Source of the DNA: JAEUUM01 sp038326165 | GTDB taxonomy: Bacteria; Bacteroidota; Bacteroidia; Chitinophagales; Saprospiraceae | Length of the DNA stretch: 27,664 nucleotides | NCBI GenBank assembly: GCA_038326165.1 | Contig: JBBQJT010000051.1 | Location: 1-27,664, forward strand | Direction: 5' to 3' | In this document: positions 10,001 to 16,998 of the stretch, one piece after another | Layout: each line of letters opens with the position of its first letter | How positions within the stretch are numbered: the first letter of the stretch is position 1 | Translations under genes and position numbers: made by a program | The notes under the pieces: generated by a model | What the model was told of the DNA's origin: nothing | The model's input: the letters and a program-made list of their open reading frames with translations, nothing else | Databases searched by the model: none

Positions 10001-11447
10001 AAGTTGTGATGTTGCAGCCAATGGTAATATTGAAATTATTTCAGTAATTTCTGGAACTCCTGGATTTACTTATTCTATTAATGGCAGCCCGTTTGGCGGT
10101 CCATTATTCGGCAATTTGTCAGCCGGAAGCTACACTGTCTTGGTCAAAGATGCTCAAGGTTGCGTGTCTGATTCTGTCATCAATTTGCAGATTAATCCAG
10201 ATTTGCCAGATCAGATGAATGTTGCAGTTTTGGGCGCAAGTTGTGAAGTTGCTCCAAATGGTACCATCCAATTGAGTAATGTGAGTGGTGGTTTGCCAAG
10301 TTATTCGTTCAGTTTGAATGGCGGAGCTCCTGTCACTGCAGCAGATTTTACAGGCTTGTTGGTTGGAAATTATACCATTCAAATCCTCGATGCATTGGGT
10401 TGCAAATACGACACTACAATTGCTATCGGACTCAATTACGAGCTTCCTGATGTCGTTGTATTAGATATCAGCGACGCAAGTTGTGCAGTTGCTGACAATG
10501 CAAGCATCAACATATTGAGTACGTCGGGTGGGACAGGCCCATACAGCTATAATTTTAATAACAGTGGTTTTGGAACCAATACCAACTTTACCGATTTGGC
10601 TCCAGGCAACTATACTTTTACCGTAAAAGATGCTCTTGGTTGTACTTATTTACAATCTGTTTCAGTTGAGATATCGGAGGATCTTCCAATAATATCTGAG
10701 CTCATGTTGGAAAAGCCAAGCTGTGCAATTGCCACCAATGGAAGTATATTGATAGAAACCATCAAAGGCGGCACTGGTCCTTATACGGTGGCCTTCAATG
10801 GCGCAGCGCCAACCACAGATTTATTCTGGGAAAACCTATCGGCAGGTAGTTACTCTATTTTAATAGTTGATAGTTACGGTTGTGAAACTTCCGAAACCAT
10901 AGATTTGCCATTGGGTAAGGGAACGCAAGTTGATCTGGGCCCAGATTTTGCAGCCAATGCATATTCTCCAATCATTTTGAGTCCCAATATCATCTTTGGT
11001 CTCGCAAGTTCATATACATGGACTCCGGCAGTTTGCAATGGTTGTAGCAGTGCCAATTTTGTATTGACTCAGGACACAATTATTTCAATCACTATTGTTG
11101 ATGACTTTGGCTGCGAGGACACCGATGAAATTACGATTAAGATAATCCGACAAAAGGAAATATATGCTGGGAATGTATTCAGCCCCAATGGTGACGGTAA
11201 CAATGATTACTGGAGATTGTATCCAAGGTCGATACAGTCGGTCATCAAAGAGCTTCAGATATTTGACCGATGGGGGGCATTGGTATTTGCCATCAACAAT
11301 CTTCCCGCAGAGTCAAGTGAATCATGGTGGAGAGGCACTATAGGCGGAAAAGAAGCCGGACAAGGCGTATATGTCTATTTTGCAAAAGTTGAAACAAGCC
11401 CAAGAGAATTCACAGAGCTAAGTGGTGAGATTACCCTAATCAGGTAA
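7023..11447 (+). CDS. Large surface protein: lamin-tail, chitobiase-like, CotH kinase-like, SprB-like repeats, T9SS type B sorting domain
   Basis: The signal peptide ends about Ala17. Residues 18-125 match a lamin-tail domain (IVINEFSAAN, then DWIELYNNG). Residues about 170-245 resemble the chitobiase/hexosaminidase C-terminal fold (VRYTLDGSEPTPTS). Residues about 255-570 match CotH kinase-like proteins: Lys346 in LILKAAANDNY, the VLYVNGAYWGVYDYREK block with Glu401, and WDMDATFG with Asp510 and Asp512 where the family has its metal-binding acidic pair. An InlB-like repeat segment and Ig-like segments with Cys follow, then four SprB-like repeats (residues about 990-1297). Residues 1385-1474 are a gliding-motility-associated (T9SS type B) C-terminal domain with FSPNGDGNND. 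Family knowledge: CotH proteins in spores phosphorylate coat proteins; lamin-tail-CotH fusions are common in secreted bacterial proteins, with unknown substrates. Confidence 0.93.
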   Translation: MRILISLLLFFSVSLNAQIVINEFSAANTDDYLCSNGEFEDWIELYNNGASSVNLAGYYLSDNATKPQRWLIPAGTIIPAKGRLVFVASGLNSFIAPNWHTNFKITQTDTSEAVVLVNPSGVIIDINEIDVPNQKNHSIARITDGGVWGVAVNPSPGAANSGVSARYAETPDFDIAAGYYAGSQLVTLTTPEPGGFVRYTLDGSEPTPTSTLYSGPININATRVLRCRTFSTNPNVLPSHIEMNTYFIGAGSKHSLKVISISGDNIMTLMNGNQISPEGTFELFDENGKFLDESTGEFNKHGNDSWAYAQRGIDYIVRDQFGNDDEINSKLFPGSKRKGFSRLILKAAANDNYPAANGAHLRDGYVATLAERAGMDLDVRRNEFCVLYVNGAYWGVYDYREKVDDKDFTNYYYNLDETEIDFIKTWGATWAEYGTLSNWSTLRSYILANDMTVPANFQYVSDRLNLLSLADYFIINIHTVCKDWLNWNTAWWHGSDASGNKEKWRYTLWDMDATFGHYINYTGIPNTTPAADPCDIEQLPQSGDPQDHTDVLTKLFDNKSFRDMYINRYADLNNTYLSCDYMVQLLNEMKAQLEPEMPRQINKWGGNMPAWLNNVKAMEDFIKSRCVEIEDGLVDCYTLKGPYPVTIVVLPVGSPNDVKVNTLVPPNYPYSGKYYGGTTLSFEGLAGTGWKFDKWESAKLPMSPNLTTALVTSAIDQPSDTVYAYFVQECSVEITAKSKTVDFIDCKNAPLTIEVTTQKGSPNLTLSWYDLSQTKLPIDVTGTFQVFEPGEYIVEVTDNDLLCTVYDTIEILDKTTPPAIALSSVDPITCIVNSVDLDATGSDSGTGFAYSWAGPCLQNPSNVPNNLACTIGSYTLVITNSQTGCTATASTNVTENIITPDDAIIVSSTQELPCAGVPLDLNGQGQTGYQFSWTTINGNISGPTSGVSTQINQLGWYFMITTNPINGCTAKDSIEVIPNSQSPNIDKVSLKGPSCDVAANGNIEIISVISGTPGFTYSINGSPFGGPLFGNLSAGSYTVLVKDAQGCVSDSVINLQINPDLPDQMNVAVLGASCEVAPNGTIQLSNVSGGLPSYSFSLNGGAPVTAADFTGLLVGNYTIQILDALGCKYDTTIAIGLNYELPDVVVLDISDASCAVADNASINILSTSGGTGPYSYNFNNSGFGTNTNFTDLAPGNYTFTVKDALGCTYLQSVSVEISEDLPIISELMLEKPSCAIATNGSILIETIKGGTGPYTVAFNGAAPTTDLFWENLSAGSYSILIVDSYGCETSETIDLPLGKGTQVDLGPDFAANAYSPIILSPNIIFGLASSYTWTPAVCNGCSSANFVLTQDTIISITIVDDFGCEDTDEITIKIIRQKEIYAGNVFSPNGDGNNDYWRLYPRSIQSVIKELQIFDRWGALVFAINNLPAESSESWWRGTIGGKEAGQGVYVYFAKVETSPREFTELSGEITLIR
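9990..10914 (+). repeat. Four tandem SprB-like repeats inside the CotH surface protein
   Basis: Each unit runs about 79-80 residues from an SC motif to a GC near the end of the unit. The first cysteines fall at residues 995, 1074, 1154 and 1234, a spacing of 79, 80 and 80. Shared marks are ANG or near variants after the Cys, GG or GTP before the aromatic (F/Y)S segment, LSAGSYT-like turns and DA(L/Q)GC. The paired Cys in each unit probably form a disulfide in the exported protein. These are the repeats found many times over in the gliding adhesin SprB of Flavobacterium. Confidence 0.85.
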
Positions 11448-11479
11448 GTTTTTCCTCATTTTCATAAGCCTTGAGTACC

Positions 11480-11515
11480 AAAAGCTTTCCTGCAATAGTA
11501 GGAAAGCTTTTTTGT
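11480..11515 (+). terminator. Intrinsic terminator after the CotH surface protein gene
   Basis: A 12-bp perfect stem, AAAAGCTTTCCT at 11480-11491 with AGGAAAGCTTTT at 11500-11511, has an 8-nt loop and runs into a T-tract. It lies 33 nt after the stop codon and closes the transcript before the MBOAT gene. Confidence 0.88.
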
Positions 11516-11685
11516 TTCCAAGTACTGATCAATCTGGTTTAGACATAACTCTTTTCATGAAATACCAAATTGTAGCCGAATTCAGCTAAGCTCAGGGGTA
11601 GGTGTAAGGCATATAATTATGATTAGGAGTCTGATGAATAATGGCATTGCAGCCAAAGTCAGCTTGTTAGATTTTTATTCAAAAA

Positions 11686-11716
11686 TTTGCCCAATCATTT
11701 GAATCCACTACCTTTA
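11686..11716 (+). promoter_or_regulatory. Bacteroidota-type promoter for the MBOAT gene
   Basis: TTTG at 11686-11689, a 19-nt spacer, then TACCTTTA at 11709-11716. The ATG at 11721 is only 4 nt past the -7 box, so the transcript would start at or next to the initiation codon. Confidence 0.6.
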
Positions 11717-11720
11717 AAGC

Positions 11721-13124
11721 ATGCTTTTTAATTCATTGGCATTTGTGGTTTTCTTTGTCGTGGTTACGGGGGTTTATTTTAGCCTACCGGCTGCAAAGCG
11801 ATGGATATGGTTGTTACTTGCAAGTTGTTTTTTCTATTTGTGTTATGTCCCGTGGTTTATTTTGGTCATCGGTACCACCATTATTATTGATTATTTTGCT
11901 GGTATAAAAATTTCTAAAAGCACCGGCACGCAAGCTAAGAAGTGGCTTGTTTTAAGTCTTATTGCCAACCTTGGAATTTTAATAGTTTTCAAATACGCTG
12001 GTTTTTTGACTACCAATGCCAATGGTTTATTGTCTGCGATTGGGCTGGACCTTCGATTTCCCTTACTTGAGCTGCTTTTGCCTTTGGGATTGAGTTTTCA
12101 TACTTTTCAGGCAATGAGTTATAATATTGAAGTCTATCGTGGTCATCAGGCGCCAGAATATCATTTTGGCAGGTATGCGCTTTATGTAATGTTCTATCCT
12201 CAAATGGTTGCAGGTCCAATCGAAAGGCCACAGAACCTATTGCCGCAATTAAAGAATCTTCCTGATTTTAATTACGATAATGCGCTGGTAGGATTGCGAC
12301 TTATTTTCTGGGGCTTCTTCAAAAAGATCATGGTGGCCGACCGTGCAGCATTGGTTTCTGATCCTGTATTTCTTAATCCACATCTTTATTCTTCTCCACA
12401 TATACTCATGGCAACCGCCTTGTTTGCATTTCGCATTTATTGTGACTTTTCAGGATATACCGATATTGCAAGAGGATGTGCCAAAGTAATGGGAATCGAT
12501 TTGATGGAAAATTTCAAACAGCCCTATCTAAGCACTTCAGTTACGGAATTTTGGCGTCGTTGGCATATTTCATTGAGTACTTGGTTCAGAGATTATTTGT
12601 ACATTCCTTTGGGCGGCCATTCTGGCTCGAAGTTGCGCATGGCAATGGTTCTGCTTTTTACTTTTTTAATCAGTGGATTGTGGCATGGTGCAGATTGGAA
12701 GTTTGTGATTTGGGGTGGCCTGAACGGAGTTTATATTTTGGTAGAACGATGGCTGAAATGGCCATATTGGGCTTCAAAATTGACTTGGTTGCGCAGGATT
12801 TGGGTTTTTGCTTTGATATGCATCAGTTGGATTTTCTTTGCTGCCCCTGACTTGAATAGGGCTTGGCAAGCGATTGTTGAGCTTTTCAACAAACCTAGTT
12901 TCGTTTATTATGGACACAAGGAACTCTACAAAGACTGTTTTTATGCACTCATGGGAATTGTGATATTAAAATGGGTGGACTGGCAGATCTATTCAGGGAA
13001 AACCCTCAATAATTTGCTGCCAAAGTCAGTGTATCTGCGTTGGGCTTGTTACTTTATTTTATTGTGGTCTATTTTGCTTTTTGGAGTTTGGGGTGAAAAG
13101 CAATTCATTTACTTTATTTTTTAA
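11721..13124 (+). CDS. MBOAT family O-acyltransferase (AlgI-like)
   Basis: Integral membrane enzyme that moves acyl groups, usually acetyl, across the inner membrane to an exported polysaccharide. The 467 residues give about ten membrane helices, the usual AlgI length. Seen: the AlgI-type block around EFWRRWHISLSTWFRDYLYI with His282, and the presumed catalytic His322 in SGLWHGADWKF. The N-terminus (MLFNSLAFVVFFVV) is typical of the family. The following gene begins one base after its stop and encodes an SGNH-like membrane-anchored protein, the usual partner that completes acetyl transfer outside the membrane. The acceptor polymer cannot be named from this window. Confidence 0.93.
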   Translation: MLFNSLAFVVFFVVVTGVYFSLPAAKRWIWLLLASCFFYLCYVPWFILVIGTTIIIDYFAGIKISKSTGTQAKKWLVLSLIANLGILIVFKYAGFLTTNANGLLSAIGLDLRFPLLELLLPLGLSFHTFQAMSYNIEVYRGHQAPEYHFGRYALYVMFYPQMVAGPIERPQNLLPQLKNLPDFNYDNALVGLRLIFWGFFKKIMVADRAALVSDPVFLNPHLYSSPHILMATALFAFRIYCDFSGYTDIARGCAKVMGIDLMENFKQPYLSTSVTEFWRRWHISLSTWFRDYLYIPLGGHSGSKLRMAMVLLFTFLISGLWHGADWKFVIWGGLNGVYILVERWLKWPYWASKLTWLRRIWVFALICISWIFFAAPDLNRAWQAIVELFNKPSFVYYGHKELYKDCFYALMGIVILKWVDWQIYSGKTLNNLLPKSVYLRWACYFILLWSILLFGVWGEKQFIYFIF

Positions 13125-13125
13125 C

Positions 13126-14025
13126 ATGAAATTTTTACTGCTCCAAATTGCTCTTTTTATTTCAGTGAACCTTCTCATTATCGTGATTGGACTTTGGGCG
13201 GTGGATCGTTTTATGCCTAATTATGAAAGAACCTGCAAGAATACATCAGCTACCTTTGCTTCTATCCCAAAAGACAAAACGTTTGATATGTTGATTTTTG
13301 GAACAAGCCATGCAAAAGACTTTTCAAGAACTACCAATCATGATAGTACAGAGCAAATTTTGGGTTTGAGTTGTTTCAATCTCGGCAAGGCTGAAGGTCA
13401 TGGTGGAGTTGTTCCTTCAGTTGCACTTTGGCAAGTTTTTAAGCAACGAGGCAATACAGCTAAGGAATGCATTTACTTTCTAGATCCCTGGGTTTTTTAT
13501 TCTCGGTTATGGAATGAAATGAATTATTTCTTGGAAGATGAACCGCTAAATTGGGAAGTTTGGAACGCATCTTTTAGGTCTGGTGCCGAACCTGAAGTAC
13601 TATTCAATGGCATACGCTCTAAGTTGAAACCTTCTTATTTCATGTCAAACGAAATTATTCCCCATCCGAAACTAGACAGTCTGACCTCACTAGAGCCTAA
13701 TCTTGTTCAAAAGCAGAAGGATGTAAATTATCCAAGTGGCAGAGACAGTGTAGTCATGAAAGAATATATCAAAAAATTCGTTGAGTTGATTCGGGATATT
13801 GAAGACTTCGGTATCAAAGTAACTATCATTATACCTCCAACCCTCTTGGGCAAAGATCCAGGGTGGGAGGCTGTGCAACAGGCATTAAATAAGAACGGAT
13901 TTAAAATACTGGACCATTCGGAAGTTGTGGAGAATTTAGCCTTGTACTATGATACCAATCACCTGAATTCCAAGGGAATAGGCATCTATTTAAGGTCATT
14001 ACTGAAGCCTATATTTTCCAAATGA
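13126..14025 (+). CDS. SGNH-like membrane-anchored protein, partner of the MBOAT acyltransferase
   Basis: The ATG at 13126 is preferred to the in-frame TTG at 13081 because it sits one base after the MBOAT stop and opens straight into a membrane helix (residues about 3-25). The rest should be outside the inner membrane. Seen: FGTSHAKD with Ser61, a GxSH-type nucleophile motif, and DTNHLNSKG with Asp276 and His279, the DxxH catalytic motif of SGNH/GDSL esterases and of AlgJ/AlgX/DltD-like proteins. Length 299 residues. It probably transfers acetyl groups handed over by the MBOAT protein to a surface polymer. Overall similarity to named families is low, so the function rests on the motifs and the gene pair. 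Confidence 0.8.
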   Translation: MKFLLLQIALFISVNLLIIVIGLWAVDRFMPNYERTCKNTSATFASIPKDKTFDMLIFGTSHAKDFSRTTNHDSTEQILGLSCFNLGKAEGHGGVVPSVALWQVFKQRGNTAKECIYFLDPWVFYSRLWNEMNYFLEDEPLNWEVWNASFRSGAEPEVLFNGIRSKLKPSYFMSNEIIPHPKLDSLTSLEPNLVQKQKDVNYPSGRDSVVMKEYIKKFVELIRDIEDFGIKVTIIIPPTLLGKDPGWEAVQQALNKNGFKILDHSEVVENLALYYDTNHLNSKGIGIYLRSLLKPIFSK

Positions 14026-14101
14026 GTTGCTTTTTGTAAGGGATTTTGATATTCATTTTGCTAAAGATAATTTCAAGCCGTATTTTTGATTAAATATTGC
14101 A

Positions 14102-14109
14102 TATCTTTA
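14102..14109 (+). promoter_or_regulatory. Candidate -7 promoter box TATCTTTA
   Basis: Near-match to TAnnTTTG ending 7 nt before the ATG at 14117. No correctly spaced TTG is visible upstream. The position fits the leaderless layout seen at other genes here. Confidence 0.35.
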
Positions 14110-14116
14110 CAGACAT

Positions 14117-15196
14117 ATGGTAACCATCAATATAAATTCAATATTAAAATATTTAGCATCGATTTTTCTAGCCATAGCAGGTTTGATTTATGCAAAAACC
14201 CTTTTAGTACCCATAGTTATTGGTGGTGTGTTGGCAACACTTTTTTTGCCTATGTCGCGTAGGCTGGAAAGGCATCGAGTTTCGAAATTTTTTGCTGCGT
14301 TATTGTGTATTTTGACATTGGTATGTATTATCGTTTTTTTAGGATATTTACTGGGTTGGCAAATTACCGAATTATCCAATGACCTAGAGCTCATTAAGGA
14401 AAAAGCTTTGGCTATTGCAGCAGATATGCAGCACTTCATTTTTAATCACTTTGGAATTACTTTAACTGAACAAACCCAGATCATCAAAGATCAGCAAGAC
14501 TCAGTTGCTTGGTTGATTCAATATATTGCCGGTTCACTTGCCAGCTTTATTACAGCATTTTTACTGACGCTAATTTATGTTTTTTTATTGCTCTTTTATA
14601 GAGGCCATATCAAACAATTTATATTACAACTGTCACCGGAGTCGCAGCGCCCTGAAGTTGAACAATTGGTAATGAGTGCTGCAAATGTGTCACAACAATA
14701 TCTTCTTGGATTGAGTAAAATGATCGCTTGTTTGTGGATATTATATAGTATTGGATTTTCAATATTGGGGCTTAAGAATGCAGTATTTTTCGCTATATTG
14801 TGTGGCTTTCTCGAAATTGTTCCGTTTATAGGAAATATCACGGGCACAGCTATCACAGTGTTGGCTGCTGCTACACAAGGTGCCGATTTAGGATTAATGG
14901 CAGGAATAATAGTCACTTATGCAGCAGTTCAGTTAACACAAGCATGGGTATTGGGTCCTCTGATATTAGGGCCTCAAGTAAGCCTCAACCCTTTATTTAC
15001 AATCGTAGCCCTAGTAGTTGGTGAAATGGTGTGGGGGATTCCAGGTATTATTTTAGCAATTCCTCTTGCCGCCATTTTTAAAATTATCTGTGATCACATT
15101 ACTCCCCTCAAACCATTTGGTTTCTTGATTGGAGAGATCAAAACAAATAGAGAGCCTCCTAAAGTTATCAAGAATTTTAAGAATTGGGTCAAATGA
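14117..15196 (+). CDS. AI-2E family (PerM/TqsA-like) membrane transporter
   Basis: The 359-residue polytopic membrane protein has about seven to eight helices: two at the N-terminus, a soluble stretch at about 90-130, then a helix pair and a C-terminal block. Typical family motifs are seen: EIVPFIGN with its Pro and Gly, and the long PQVSLNPLFTIVALVVGE segment followed by GIPGIILAIPL. The family was named for autoinducer-2 export by TqsA, but members also include Na+/H+ antiporters and permeases of unknown cargo, so the substrate is open. It converges on the serA-like gene with only 33 bp between the stops. Confidence 0.92.
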   Translation: MVTININSILKYLASIFLAIAGLIYAKTLLVPIVIGGVLATLFLPMSRRLERHRVSKFFAALLCILTLVCIIVFLGYLLGWQITELSNDLELIKEKALAIAADMQHFIFNHFGITLTEQTQIIKDQQDSVAWLIQYIAGSLASFITAFLLTLIYVFLLLFYRGHIKQFILQLSPESQRPEVEQLVMSAANVSQQYLLGLSKMIACLWILYSIGFSILGLKNAVFFAILCGFLEIVPFIGNITGTAITVLAAATQGADLGLMAGIIVTYAAVQLTQAWVLGPLILGPQVSLNPLFTIVALVVGEMVWGIPGIILAIPLAAIFKIICDHITPLKPFGFLIGEIKTNREPPKVIKNFKNWVK

Positions 15197-15229
15197 TTTG
15201 TTAATCCCTACTTAGGGTTTAGGATTGGA

Positions 15230-16195
15230 CTAAAGAGCGCCTGAATGATCTCCAAAAAATGTGTAAATTCGCTCTACTATTTCCATTCCAATTCTTAATT
15301 GGGCTTCTTCTGTTTCGGCTCCAACATGGGGGGTTGTAAGGATTTGTGGATGGTTCAATAGTTCTGGTCTTGGATTTGGTTCTCCTGTAAATACATCAAG
15401 TCCTGCGGCTTTTACAATTCCTAATTTTATGCCGAGCAACAATGCATCCTCGTCAATAATTCCGCCCCTTGAAGTGTTGAGCAGTATCACCCCTTTTTTC
15501 ATGCGTTCGATCTCAGCTTCACCCAAAACAGCACTACCTCCTTGCGATGGCACATGCACACTAATAATATCTGCATGCAGAATGATGTCTTCCATTTTTC
15601 GGGCAGTCAATGGAATTTTTATGTCTTGATTTCCAATTTTTACAAAAACGTGATCCGATTCATAAATTGCATCATAAGGCATGACCTCCATACCCAAACC
15701 CAGTGCCATTTTTGCCAGTTCTTGACCTATTCTTCCAAAACCAATAATTCCAATTTTCTTGCCTTCAAGTTCAAATCCTCCGGCAAGTTCCTTCTTCAAT
15801 TTGGAAAAGTCGCTTGCACCTTGTTCAGGCATTTTACGAGCAGCATCAGCTATATTTCGTGAAATTGACATCAACATAGCCATGGTCAATGATGCTACAG
15901 CCTTTGAGGATGCGGCAGGCGTATTGAAAACTTCAATCCCGATAGCTTTTGTGGCAGCTTGATCAATATTGTCCAAGCCTACTCCGGCTCGTCCAATTAA
16001 TTTAACTCTTGGATTCATGGGCAGATCAGCTTCCTTTACTTTGGTTGCGCTGCGGACGAGCAAAACGTCATATTCCATGAAAGCCTCTTTGAGTTTCTCT
16101 TGTGCTACCTTAGTCGTATCAACAACAAATCCTCTGTGTTCAAGTTCAATCTTTGCTAAGGGATGAATGCCATCATTGGCCAAGATTTTAATCAT
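15230..16195 (-). CDS. serA: D-3-phosphoglycerate dehydrogenase or related D-2-hydroxyacid dehydrogenase
   Basis: Oxidises 3-phosphoglycerate with NAD+ in the first step of serine synthesis. Seen: the Rossmann motif GFGRIGQ at residues 152-157, GRAGVGLDNID near 68-78, and the catalytic trio Arg243 (NTSRGGIID), Glu272 (FTGEPNP) and His290 (TTPHVGAET). The GRAGVGLDNID and PHVGAETEEAQ segments favour phosphoglycerate dehydrogenase over lactate or glyoxylate reductases. At 321 residues it is the short form: it ends after the catalytic fold and lacks the ACT domain used for serine feedback in longer enzymes. It follows the methyltransferase gene by 50 bp on the same strand with no promoter seen between them, so they may be co-transcribed. 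Confidence 0.85.
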   Translation of the reverse strand: MIKILANDGIHPLAKIELEHRGFVVDTTKVAQEKLKEAFMEYDVLLVRSATKVKEADLPMNPRVKLIGRAGVGLDNIDQAATKAIGIEVFNTPAASSKAVASLTMAMLMSISRNIADAARKMPEQGASDFSKLKKELAGGFELEGKKIGIIGFGRIGQELAKMALGLGMEVMPYDAIYESDHVFVKIGNQDIKIPLTARKMEDIILHADIISVHVPSQGGSAVLGEAEIERMKKGVILLNTSRGGIIDEDALLLGIKLGIVKAAGLDVFTGEPNPRPELLNHPQILTTPHVGAETEEAQLRIGMEIVERIYTFFGDHSGAL

Positions 16196-16245
16196 GCTTT
16201 TATCCTAATTAGTTGACAAATTTAAGCTTTAAAACAGAATGTCGA

Positions 16246-16893
16246 TTAAGAAGTTTTAAATCGCAGAATATCAATTGCTTTGTCATTTGCTATTTCCCTA
16301 TATTTTTGGATGGTTATCCCTTTATTTTCATGAAATTGTTCGTAAAATGAACGCGTTGCTGAGCGTCCGGGATCAGAGAGTATTACTTCTGTACCATTTG
16401 GACAAACTGCATTAAGTAATGCAAAAATTGGTGCGTGTGCCCGCTTCTCATACAAGATATCGGAGCCAATAATCACGTCGTAATGTTCTTCAAGAGCATC
16501 TCGCCAATCGTAACGTATGGTTTTGAGTTCATCGTCCGTATTGTATTTCCAATTCCTGCTTGCCAATAATAAGGCATTGGGATCATAGTCGGATAATACA
16601 ACATCTGCACCTAAATGCCGGGCTACAATTCCACATAATCCGGGTCCACAACCAATTTCAAGTACTTTTTTTTGATTCCAATCATACTCACTTTTGAACA
16701 ACCATTGCGACAAACCAATTGCCGAAGGCCACAATTCTGCCCAATATGGAATTCGCTCATCTATGACATCGGGGTGGTCATCTCCTTTTGATAACAATGA
16801 CTCAAATAAGTGATCAGTTTGATCTGCCGATTCAATAAGAAACTCGGAGTCCGCAACTGTTAGTTTTTTGACAGAAAAAAATTCATTAAACAT
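16246..16893 (-). CDS. Class I SAM-dependent methyltransferase, Methyltransf_16 (lysine methyltransferase-like) type
   Basis: Transfers methyl from S-adenosylmethionine. Seen: PYWAELWPSAIGLSQWL near residue 50, a hallmark before the SAM fold in this family; motif I VLEIGCGPGLCGI; the acidic SDYDP end of strand 2; and GSDILYE with its conserved acidic residue and Tyr, as in the METTL20/METTL21 class. Length 215 residues is normal. Relatives methylate lysines on proteins such as the electron transfer flavoprotein beta subunit, but the target here cannot be told; database names such as nicotinamide N-methyltransferase would be unreliable. It is divergent from thrS with 105 bp holding both promoters. 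Confidence 0.85.
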   Translation of the reverse strand: MFNEFFSVKKLTVADSEFLIESADQTDHLFESLLSKGDDHPDVIDERIPYWAELWPSAIGLSQWLFKSEYDWNQKKVLEIGCGPGLCGIVARHLGADVVLSDYDPNALLLASRNWKYNTDDELKTIRYDWRDALEEHYDVIIGSDILYEKRAHAPIFALLNAVCPNGTEVILSDPGRSATRSFYEQFHENKGITIQKYREIANDKAIDILRFKTS

Positions 16894-16897
16894 CAGC

Positions 16898-16927
16898 GAA
16901 AGGTAAAATAAATTTTATCTTAAACAA
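16898..16927 (-). promoter_or_regulatory. Bacteroidota-type promoter for the methyltransferase gene
   Basis: On the minus strand: TTG (16927-16925), 19 nt, TACCTTTC (16905-16898), then 4 nt to the ATG at 16893. This is the same 4-nt spacing as at thrS and the MBOAT gene. Confidence 0.55.
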
Positions 16928-16963
16928 GTATCAATAATATACGTACAAGACATTTTATATAAA

Positions 16964-16994
16964 TTGCAGACCTTTACAGTTGAATTTACCTTTA
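16964..16994 (+). promoter_or_regulatory. Bacteroidota-type promoter for thrS
   Basis: TTG at 16964-16966, 20 nt, TACCTTTA at 16987-16994, then 4 nt to the ATG at 16999. No room remains for a normal leader or T-box-like control element, so regulation by a 5' UTR is unlikely if this promoter is used. Confidence 0.55.
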
Positions 16995-16998
16995 TTTC

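Noticed and set aside
13081..13125. TTG start giving 15 extra residues on the SGNH-like protein
   Set aside because: It would overlap the MBOAT gene, whereas the ATG at 13126 follows its stop directly and opens a membrane helix.
15206..15217. Small hairpin CCCT/AGGG between the convergent AI-2E and serA genes
   Set aside because: Only 4 bp of firm stem, and no long T-tract; too weak to call a terminator.
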